The position numbers were made by a program, and so were the translations under genes. Under the pieces are notes generated by a model. It had not been told where the DNA came from. It ran no database searches and saw only the letters and a program-made list of their open reading frames with translations. From Mnemiopsis leidyi (taxonomy: Eukaryota > Ctenophora > Tentaculata > Lobata > Bolinopsidae), in the NCBI GenBank assembly GCA_000226015.1, contig JH152746.1, positions 5,878-45,021 on the forward strand: a stretch of DNA of 39,144 nt, in the 5' to 3' direction. Of the stretch, positions 30,317 through 39,144 are shown piece after piece (position 1 is the stretch's first letter; every line of letters begins with the position of its first letter).

Positions 30317-30365
30317 AAACTTTATAGCAACTCACAATTTACTGACATTGTTTATTTTTAGCAAA

Positions 30366-33300
30366 ATGGCAAGGAGCAGCAGCAGTAGTAGTAGTAGCGG
30401 TGACTCCTCTGATCGAGACAGCTCACCAGAGAAACGAACTTCAAAACGCAAGCAGACTTCTAGCAAACAGACCTCCAGCAAACCGACCTCCAGCAAACAG
30501 ACCTCCAGCAAACAGACAGTCAGGAGGAAACAAAGTCCAGACCGCAGAACTTCAAAACAGCGTCACGACTCCAGTAGCAGTAGCTCCGACAGTTCAGAAC
30601 GACAAAAGAAACGGAGCAAAACTAAACAAAAACAGTCAAGTTCGGATAGTGACCAGAAGTCTGGATCCAGGTCTCGGAGTGGATCTAAACCTACGGTTTC
30701 TCAGAGAAAGCGCCATGATTCCAGTTCCAGTACATCGGAGGAACGATCTAAATCGAGTCGAAATAAGAAGAAGTCTCCAGAGAAGAGAAAAAGTAAATCT
30801 CCGCCTGAACAAAGAAGCTCTACAGACACAGAAACGAAATCTCGCTCTAGGAGACAAAAAGATGCGCCCTTATCCAAAAGTTCATCAAAACAAAGATCGA
30901 AGTCCAACAAGGGAACTCCAGGCTCATCAGCTAGTGATGCTTCTCCTCCCCGAAAACAACCCAGTGACACGGGCTCTGATGACGGTGATAGCTCGGCTGA
31001 GAGAACTCCTAAATATCCTTCCCCGAAACAAGATCCAGGTACTCCAGAAGGAAGATCTGTAAAGAGGGAGGATACAGACGATGATCTGCCTGATGTCAAA
31101 CAGGAAGACATGGAGGAAGATCAGAACGTTAAGGAAGAGGTTGTCTCAGACGAAGAACAACCTCGTAACGCCCGTGTCGGGAACTTCGTTGAGAGGTATG
31201 AAAATATGAAAAACAAGGTTCTGATCAAACTTTTTTCTGTGATGCGAGTAACAAAATATTTCTCAATTTTTTAGGCTGCTTGAATTTATTCCAAAACAAT
31301 ACAATTAATCAACAATAAAGGTTGTTCTGAGTTCTCACACAAACTTGCTTCCTAACTGATAGCATGTTTCAGTGACGACGATACTGTTAAGATACTGCCT
31401 ACGGATGAAGATTTGAACTGGTTCGCCAAGAAACGTCTCGCTTCTAAAAAAACTGCTGGTTTGTCGAAATCTGTTTAAATTTGATCGACTTCAATTTTTT
31501 CGTTATCAATTCCTGAATAACAGATATATTTAAAAGTTGCCTATTTTAAGTTTAGTTTTCATAGAAACAGACGAGAGGGAAGATGTGAAACGAAGGAAGC
31601 GGCACGACACCGAAGATTCGTCAGATAAGAATAGTGAAGCAGCGAAGTATGTTCTTCACAAGTATTTTGTGGTTTATCAAGCCCTATAATTGATCTGTTC
31701 CGGTAAGGTCTTCTTTGATTTTCATTTTCAGAGAAATCTTACTTGCACCCCACTTATCAGGTTCTAAACTAAAGTGTCTTAGTGCTATGTTCTATAAAAA
31801 TCAAATAGTTTCTTCGGTTTCACGTTCAAGTTTTTGCTGCCCGCCGATGTTCCTTGCCTAAAAAGTGAAATTAGGATTTTTACCGAGCTATGTAATTTTC
31901 AGGACACCAGTTTACTCTCCACCTCGAGACAGAAGCAGATCAGTCACTCCCCAAGTCGAGACTTTGGCAGAGTATCAAGAAAAAAGAATTGATCCTGGAG
32001 ACGACCGGTAATAGCCTATCTGCTGTCCTAAACATTCATAAGCATCTTAAATCTTTTGCCTTGTCTGAGAGTGAGATAGAAATAATGAAATTTAGCATGA
32101 AACGAAAATAGCTGCATAGCTTTTACCAACTTGTTATCATGCACAAGTAGTACAATTGACTGGTTTCCCATTTTCAGGTCACCCGATCGTGTCATAGAAG
32201 ATCCGTCAGAGTACAGAGAATCTCGGATCAGCCCTAGAACCGGAGACAAAAAGTCTGGAGACTGGTTCCAGAAAGCAGACGAAGCTAGCCCCGAGAGGGA
32301 ACCCGTTCACAACCGACTTGGCAGGAGAGCCGGGAGTGAAGATCGGGACGAAGGAGATAGAGGTCGCAGTAAAGAGAAAAGTAGAGATAGGAGTAGAGAT
32401 AGAAGTAGGGAGAAACGAAGGGATCGGAGCAGAGATAGGAGTAGAGATCGGGATAGAAGACGAGATCGAAGTAGGGATAGAGACCGCAGGATGGATAGAA
32501 GGGGTCGCTCTAGGGATGGTTCACGTGAAAGGAACAGGTCTAGAGACAGGGACAGGCGGGATAGATATAACCGGGGCAGAAGAGATGACAGACGAGATGG
32601 TGATAGGTCTCGTAGAATTAGGTTTAAAGGTGGCAGGGGTGGTGACAAAGAGGATAGGGGTAAGGATGCGCAGAAGGAGGGAGACGAGAAGAAAAAGGAG
32701 GAAATGCTTCCAAGAAAACCCAAACCAGGTAAAGAACTTGAAATCTACAGCTTCGATTTCTTAACTTAAAAATGAGTCTTTCTAAAGTCAATTTTAATCC
32801 GTCACCCTACATTATTAAATCGGTACAAAAATGCCTTATAGAAGAAAGTTAAAACTTCCTTATTTCAGAGGAGAACCCGTTAGCACTGCGATCTGGCGGA
32901 GCGTACATGCCACCCCACAAACTACGAGCTCTGCAAGCCAGCATCACTGACAAAACGTCGGAACCGTACCAGAGACTGACCTGGGAGGCGTTGAAGAAGA
33001 GTCTTAACGGTCTTGTTAACAAGGTGAACTGCGTCTCTGATTTTTTTTCGTAATAATAGCAGTACGAAAATTATGTATCTTTGAATTATCAAAATGTAAA
33101 GCTGTGAAGTGGATCATGGTGGAAGGAACATAAATCCATTCTGAAATTATTGCGTTTCAGGTGAACACAGATAACATAAAGGACATCGTCATAGAGCTCT
33201 TTGGGGAGAACCTTGTTCGTGGGAAGGGTCTTTTCATTAGAAGTATGATGACAGCTCAGTCCCAAGCCACCCCCTTTACCAACGTCTATGCCGCCACCAT

Positions 33301-36300
33301 CGCTGTCATCAACACCAAATTCCCGGACATCAGCGATCTCCTCCTAGATCGACTGATCCTGCAGTTCAAGCGAAGTTATCTCCGGAACCAGAAAGCGATC
33401 TGCCTCAGCACGGTAATGTTTATCGGGCACCTTGTAAACCAGCAGGTTGTCAACGAGATCATCTGTCTGGAAGTCCTTACCCTGCTTCTGGAGAAAGCTA
33501 CACCTGACAGCGTGGAGATATCCATAGCTCTCCTCAAAGAAGTAGGAGCTCGGCTGGACGAGCTGTCTCCTCGAGCCATGCACGGCATATTCGACCGGCT
33601 GAGGAGTCTGCTACAGGAGGGGGATCTGGACATCAGGGTCAAGTATATGATCGAGGTTATGTTCGCCATCAGGAAGGACAAGTTCAAGGATCACCCAACT
33701 TTTGCACCGGGCTTAGAGTTGGTGGAGGAGGAGGATCAGATAACACATCTCAAACAGTTGGACGATAAAGTCAAGGGTCAGGAAATTCTTAATGTGTTCA
33801 AGTTCGATCCTGACTACGAAGAAAACACTGCTAAATATCAGCTAATTAAGTAAGTAAAAGAACATGCGATATACTTTATATACATCGATTGTTGGAAGAT
33901 TTAATTTTCGCGCTGATCAGTGATGTTGTTATTTGTTTTTTTGATGATTAATGGGGCCATGATGTCAATAAATTTTTAAGTTTCTATTTTGCTAGATTTG
34001 TTTTGGGTAACAAAAGTGGTCACACTTTATTGCGAACTTATCCAACGTGCCCAGGAACGAGATCCTGGGGTCTGACGACAGTGATGACGATGGTGACGAC
34101 GAGGACGACGAGAGCGAAGAGGAGGAAGAGGAAGAGAGCATGGAGATTACTGATAGGACTGGGACTAACATGCAGGCTCTGAGACGTACCATCTACCTCA
34201 CCATTCAGGTCGGAAAATGCGCATCTTTCCATCTAGGAAGTTATATAGGGGTCCTGACTTCACTCTAGTAAAGTCGTGGTTCTATTCCGTTATAATATCT
34301 TAAAGTATTATCTCAGTTTTGTTTAGTATGATTTTAAACCTTTCAGAGCTCTCTGGGATATGAGGAATGTATCCACAAGTTAGCGAAGCTGCAACTAAAA
34401 CCGGGACAGGAGACAATTCTCGTCAAACTCATTATTGAGTGTTGCTCGCAGGAGCGAAGTTACAAGAAATTCTACGGGTACTTGTTTACTTTCCTTCATC
34501 ACCACTCTGAGGAAATTTCCTTACTTATCAGTTTTACAAACATATGATTATTACCTACTTTATCTTACCCTAACCAAATATAATGTACCATAGAAAGTTC
34601 TTCTCCAGACCTTCACCCTCCCTATCTGCAGGTTGCTGGGAGAGCGGTACTGTCGGTTGAAGCGGGAGTACATCCCTCTCTTTGCCGCTGAGTTCCAGGA
34701 GCAGTTCGAGACGATACACCGTCTTGAGACAAACAAGTTGCGGAATGTGGGCTGCTGCTACGCTCACATGCTTTACACTGACGCCCTTCCTTGGACTGTT
34801 TTCTCTATCGTCAGGCTGACGGAGGCGGACACCACTTCTTCCAGGTATTTTTGTCTAAATTTGACGTAAGTTTATCTGGAACAAAGTCATATTCCCAGAG
34901 AATGTTGTTATTATCACTTGATACTGATCATATTTTACACTATTTACGACTCCCATACATCAGTAGGCAACTGTCTAACATCTAAACATAATATGTAACT
35001 ATTAGATGTATTTGTTACTTGAAATTGAAAGATAAATCTTCACAAATGTTGTTTATCTCCTAGTCGAGTGTTTATAAAGATCCTGCTACAAGAGATAGCG
35101 AGTCAGATGGGCGAGAAGAAGCTGAGAGAGAGGATGAGTGATCCAACACTGCAAGTCTGCTTTGAGGGACTCTTTCCTAGGGACGACCCTCGGAACACCA
35201 GGTAGGTCTATCGACTATCACTTGTGCCTAGGTTTGCTTCTGTGATGTTCCAGGGTATGCTTAAGAAGAAGCAATCTTTTTTATTTTATATCCACATAAT
35301 TAAGTACTGATCAATCGGTAAAATCTTCCGCAACATGCAAACTTTTTCAAGCAATACAACCTCACCTCAGGTTTTCCATTAACTACTTCACTGCTATTGG
35401 ACTGGGCTATCTGACAGAAGGTCTAAGGGAGTGGCTGAAGACAGCTCCTCCTCCCGCTCCCACGCTGACTGGTCTGGATGGCGGAAGTTCCAGTTCTAGT
35501 TCTAGTTCTAGTTCCAGTTCAGATTCAAGCAGTTCTTCCTCAGGTAAGGTGTCAAATTGCTAAGTAAGGCTGGCATTTAGTTTTGATTTCTTTGCATATG
35601 ATACGGGGAGTGATGGATGTTTAAGTTGCATGTTTTTTATTTGCTCGATTTCTTGACAAAAATTTTCGACAAAACTGTTACTCGGGAATCGGGATTGATG
35701 AATAGCTACGATAAAATCGACAAAAATATTAATTGATATCGAAAATTCGTGAATTTTGGATACTAAAATAAATTTTTTTATCCCAATTCTAAGAGTTTCT
35801 TTCGTCCTATTCAAATATAAAAAACTGAGAATATTTTATCAAATATTCCGTCCGTGTCATTCGATGTAAAATTTCTTAAACCGGTCTTTGCATTCGCCTT
35901 AAAGTCTCATTTATGCAAATTGGTCCCCCTCAGGATAAGGGCCGCTTCCCCATATTTGTACCTCTATGAGTTTGAGAAGATTCCTGCCATATGCTTGAAT
36001 AGACACCACCTCAGCGTACGTAGCATTGTTCTTAGGAACCACAAAATCGAGTGTTGCCTGCATCTCTGTTACCTGGCCTACCAACTTTGTATCTGCGTAG
36101 ATCCGGGCTTTGTGCAACGAGTCATCAGCAAGGTTGTTGTCGCGTCTGATATTCCAGATCTACACGTTGTGGATCCTGAAGCGACCCCCGAGATGGACTG
36201 CTATCCTGTTACTCTGCTTGGTGTAGGTCCGCATTGATCTGTGGGTTGGATACTCGAAGGTGAACTGGCCGTTTGTTACGAGATCCGAGTCATAGCCGTC

Positions 36301-37910
36301 GTTCTGGCGCTGATTTTCAGAAGTCAGTTTGTAGAGGGAGATCAGTAGGACCTCGGAAATCCACGCTTCCTGGCGTTGCTTTACTTTCCTGGCTGTTTCA
36401 AGCGTTTGTGAGACTTTATCGTCGATTGAATTGCAAACTGCAACTTGCTCAGCAAACTTTTCATCGATGGTCGAAGTTTGCTCCGCTATTTTGGCAGTAA
36501 TGGCGGCCGTTTGCTCGGCAAACTTTCCTGGCAGCTTGGCTAGTTTCTTTTCGCCTTTCTCCACGTGGTTCCCTAGAACAGTTTCTATTTCAGATACTGT
36601 TGTAGACAGTCCTCCAAGAAGTTCCTCGATATTTCCAAGCTTTCGCTCACCTTTCCCAGTATGTGCCCCCAAAATGCTTTCAATGGCTGTCACTCGTTCC
36701 CCTAAGATGCCTAATCCTTCCTCGATGTTTCCAAGTTTTTGGTCCCCTTTCAATGTGTGTGCCTCCAAGATACTTTCAATACCAGCCACCCGATCTATCA
36801 CTAGGCCCAAAGAACTTCTGAATTCTTGGACCATGGTGCGAGTTTCCTGCTGGAATGTGCGAGCTTCCTGCTGGAATGTTTGGAAATATTCCGAGATACT
36901 GGCAAGATCGTCTGGCGAAGTTTTCCCTGCTACTGACATTGGATTAAGACATCCCTGAAGGATTACAACCGGAAGCATTTTATGGTCAACGGAGGTTTTC
37001 ATGCAAGAAAAATCGTAATCAGAAGAATTTTGAGCCCCGGAGTTGACCCCGGTCTAACTCTCGAAGGATTATATTTTCTACCAGACTTATCAATTTGGCA
37101 TGGCTGATAAATTTGTGTGCAGTTGCACTTTGAAATTATCCTTATCAGTGAGATGGTCGTTATTAAATTAAGGTTCGGCGGTGGTGTATTTTTGACGAAT
37201 ATACACAACTCCTTTAAGTTTTAGCAACCGTAACAATTTTGGTGTGCAATTAATATTATGTGGGTTTGATTAACCGGGGTTTACATTTAATTCACTCAGC
37301 TAATAGAACTTGAACTTCAGATTCATCTTCGGATTCAGAGGAGGAATCTGACAATGACAAAGCTAAGCCAGCTGACAAAGAAAACGCCCAAAATGAGCCG
37401 GTAACGTGGTCCTCTAATGATTTCCATCCATCACGTAGACCACCCGGCGACCCGGCCCAAGAAAATAGAAGAGACAGAAACGACAGAAACGACAGAAATG
37501 ATGACCGAAATCGCAGAGGAAGTCGAGCACGAGATCGGGACACTCGAGATGAAAACAGAAGACTTGGTAGTCGAGATAGAAACAGAGATCGTAGTCGAGA
37601 GAATGGCCGAGCCGAGATGAAATCGTCGAGAAATCGTGATTCTGTCATCAGAAAGGAGCGACAAAAATCAGTTGACATGGACTCTCCTGGAGAGAGGAGG
37701 GAGAGAAAGTCGAAAAATAGTACCGCATTGAGAGACTCAAGCTCCGATGATGAGCGGAGGGAGTCACGAGAGGGGTCAAGAGGAGAAAGACGCAAGAAGG
37801 AAAAATCTCGTCGGAGCAGAGAGCAAAGAAGAGAAAAATCAGATCATATTAGAGAAAAATCTCGTGAGAAATCCAGAAAAAGAGAAGGACGAAATGAGCG
37901 GAGAAAGTGA
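30366..37910 (+). CDS. CWC22: CWC22, spliceosome-associated MIF4G/MA3 protein
   Basis: Thirteen exons: 30366-31195, 31373-31458, 31565-31646, 31903-32007, 32178-32728, 32869-33023, 33161-33849, 34055-34208, 34347-34477, 34632-34844, 35064-35201, 35371-35543 and 37321-37910. They total 3897 nt (1298 residues). The N-terminal half is Ser/Lys/Arg-rich with SSKQT repeats and RD/RS dipeptides. The MIF4G domain starts near [14 protein letters not shown] and runs through [14 protein letters not shown] and [10 protein letters not shown] segments. After an acidic [18 protein letters not shown] linker, the MA3 domain has [35 protein letters not shown] and [13 protein letters not shown]. The C-terminus is RS/RD-rich. 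CWC22 loads eIF4A3 onto spliceosomes for exon-junction-complex assembly. The ATG is 4 nt after tttttag. The last intron (1.8 kb) hosts an antisense lectin-like gene. The N-terminal low-complexity region is longer than I recall for the human protein. Confidence 0.95.
30455..30520 (+). repeat. In-frame 15-bp tandem repeat in CWC22 exon 1
   Basis: About four units of cagacctccagcaaa encode Q-T-S-S-K repeats. A poly-serine tract (agcagcagtagtagtagtag) precedes them near 30375. Both are expansion-prone coding repeats. Confidence 0.8.
35911..37002 (-). pseudogene. Nested antisense coiled-coil plus F5/8C-domain gene with an in-frame TAG
   Basis: An intronless frame of 364 codons in the last CWC22 intron, open except for one TAG at 36160-36162. 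The first 280 residues start [18 protein letters not shown] (a weak signal-peptide candidate). They continue with heptad-like [13 protein letters not shown], then three 32-residue repeats around [20 protein letters not shown], and a [13 protein letters not shown] coiled coil. The F5/8C (discoidin) part begins near FTFEYPTH and reads [11 protein letters not shown], the stop, then [20 protein letters not shown] and [12 protein letters not shown], with a C-terminal [11 protein letters not shown] strand. Because the same frame continues the domain past the TAG, this is either a very recent nonsense allele, a sequencing error, or a readthrough gene. The likely product is a secreted, oligomeric lectin-like protein. 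I cannot name the family beyond F5/8C. Confidence 0.75.
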
Positions 37911-38303
37911 AAATCTTTTATTCTCTTTTTACGATGATATTTTTGCTCTTAACTTAATTTTACCGATCTTATGCTGTAATGCTTATAACGCTTTTTATTT
38001 TAAACTTTGCTTCTAACCCGACTTTTAGAAATACCAAGGTAACAAACAGATTTCCAGTACATACTGCATTAATAATAATTTATCTGCAAAGGGAGTACTG
38101 GAATAATTTTATTGCCAATTTTCAATAAACCCCGGTATTTTATTATCTGCTAGCATATTATAAAATTAATGACAAATTACGAGCTCAATTTTAGAATCCC
38201 AAAAGCCAGCTTTTGCTGCATCAATCTGGTTACATAATTTGTAATTATTATTAGATTAACTTTCCAATCTGTCGAGTCCAGTGAACTTCTAACACATTCT
38301 AGG
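37911..38303. other. CWC22-IPO11 spacer
   Basis: 393 bp, AT-rich. AATAAA at 38124-38129 is the probable CWC22 polyadenylation signal. The stretch ends in acacattctag directly before the IPO11 start. Confidence 0.5.
38124..38129 (+). terminator. Candidate polyadenylation signal of CWC22
   Basis: AATAAA 214 nt after the CWC22 stop and 175 nt before the next start codon. Confidence 0.5.
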
Positions 38304-38905
38304 ATGGAAGAGCCGGAGTGCACGATTGAGTTGACAACTCAAGCCGTAATGGCCGCCTGTTCTCCTGATTACACTCAAGTCAAGCAGGCTGAGAGGCTCA
38401 TTCACAAGCTGGAAGTCAAGCCTGGATTCCATCCTATTTTAGCGGCAAGTTTCAACATGTACTAATATTGTAGATTAAAAAGTTGGCTTAAGTCGATATT
38501 TTTAGTAAATCATGGGCAAGTGGCATAGTTTAGATTGCTAAGAAATCTGATGAATGTTGGAAAAAATGTGTCTTAAAGAATGTGAACTTTTCAATCTAAC
38601 AGGAGATGTCTCTTGGGACTAACGTGCCGGGTGACGCTAAAAGGATGGCTGCGATTTGTCTAAAGAACGGAGTTACTAAGTTCTGGCGAACTATGTCACC
38701 AAAGTAAGAATGACAAAAGTTTTGAGAATTTTGCGCTATAAATTGTATGATTTTTTGGGATAATCATATCTCATTCTACTGATTTCCTACCGCCGCACCG
38801 GGTAAGACATCATCTTAATCCCTCATTGTCAGTGCGCTATGCAAGGAGGATAAAGAAAGAATAAAAGAAATCATTCTCGGGGCTCACTCTGAGGAAAAAA
38901 GAGAG
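38304..38905 (+). CDS. IPO11: Importin-11 (karyopherin beta family), 5' three exons only
   Basis: Exons 38304-38444, 38603-38703 and 38833-38905 encode the first about 105 residues; the gene runs off the window. The protein starts MEEPECTIELTTQAVMAACS. It then shows AERLIHKLEVKPGFHPIL-AEMS, NVPGDAKRMAAICLKNGVTK with FWRTMSPNAL, and DKERIKEIIL. This matches the importin-beta N-terminal domain, in particular the importin-11 pattern (Q-PGF, then R-x-x-A-x-x-x-K-x-G-x-x-x-x-W). IPO11 imports ubiquitin-conjugating enzymes and other cargo in a RanGTP-dependent way. The first intron has a GC donor (gcg/gcaagt) with a normal acacag-type acceptor. The ATG is 1 nt after an attctag acceptor-like site. 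Assignment to IPO11 rather than another importin is likely but not certain. Confidence 0.75.
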
Positions 38906-39000
38906 GTATATTAAAAAAAATAGTCCCATCATATCATATCTGCTCCTCTTAACCTAAAATGTTTTGCAAGTTGTGGTATTGAAATTCACTGCAGTAGTTA

Positions 39001-39140
39001 CAGTGTTGTTATCCTACTCATTGTGTTGTTATCCTACTCATCGTGTTGTTATCCTACTCATTGTGTCGTTATCCTACTCATTGTGTCGTTATCCTACTCA
39101 TTGTGTCGTTATCCTACTCATTGTGTTGTTATCCTACTCT
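39001..39140. repeat. 20-bp minisatellite, seven units to the window edge, in IPO11 intron 3
   Basis: Perfect 20-bp periodicity with the unit ttgtgttgttatcctactca. A T/C variant at unit position 7 (gtgttg versus gtgtcg) groups the middle three units. The array may continue beyond the window. Confidence 0.95.
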
Positions 39141-39144
39141 ATTC

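Noticed and set aside
30400..31111. Long alternative frames (+ 220 aa, - 136 aa) over CWC22 exon 1
   Set aside because: They are shadows of the low-complexity Ser/Lys region. Only the frame starting at 30366 joins in phase to conserved CWC22 exons.
32307..32723. 138-residue minus-strand frame rich in Leu and Ser
   Set aside because: It is the reverse of the Arg/Asp/Ser repeats of CWC22 exon 5. Low-complexity RS coding DNA opens several frames.
36431..36958. 175-residue + strand frame in the CWC22 intron
   Set aside because: It is the antisense of the coiled-coil gene. The minus frame has the heptads, repeats and F5/8C motifs.

Overview
This is a eukaryotic, AT-rich, intron-rich nuclear window. 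The gene content is metazoan: a plexin, a rhodopsin-class GPCR, the STEEP1, RGP1, CWC22 and IPO11 orthologues, and NDUFA13. The F5/8C-like lectin modules and compact gene spacing fit a cnidarian, perhaps a medusozoan or hydrozoan. That placement is inference; no marker in the window fixes the species. One 10-N gap at 26228-26237 shows a draft assembly.

Layout. Eight host genes all lie on the + strand: plexin 3' end (3026-4359, five exons), STEEP1 (8668-13175, five exons), a two-PWWP protein (13803-16412, seven exons), NDUFA13 (17404-18439, four exons), RGP1 (19072-27378, seven exons), MINPP1 (27964-29669, three exons), CWC22 (30366-37910, thirteen exons) and the 5' end of IPO11 (from 38304). 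I rebuilt exons by hand from splice signals, phase and remembered family alignments. All six complete models sum to a multiple of three. From STEEP1 to IPO11 the stop-to-start gaps are only 393-991 bp. Five of the seven starts sit within 0-10 nt of an AG that could be a 3' splice site.

Three minus-strand genes lie in or beside large introns of these hosts: a single-exon GPCR (1519-2442, with a decayed copy at 611-1000) upstream of the plexin exons, tandem 468-nt F5/8C-like exons in RGP1 intron 2, and an intronless coiled-coil plus F5/8C gene in the last CWC22 intron that is broken by one in-frame TAG.

Mobile DNA fills the plexin-STEEP1 gap and the long introns: a non-LTR reverse-transcriptase relic, a second LINE tail, a Penelope-like endonuclease relic, a ~690-bp element with palindromic ends, inverted dispersed repeats, and four copies of a 70-99 bp element. 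Each of those four copies is flanked by a perfect 9-bp target-site duplication. One of them sits just upstream of the CWC22 start.

The host genes are mostly housekeeping genes (splicing, respiratory complex I, Rab6 GEF, nuclear import, inositol phosphate turnover). The strongest candidates for something new are the possible spliced-leader/operon-like arrangement, the 9-bp-TSD mini-element family, and the nested lectin-like genes.
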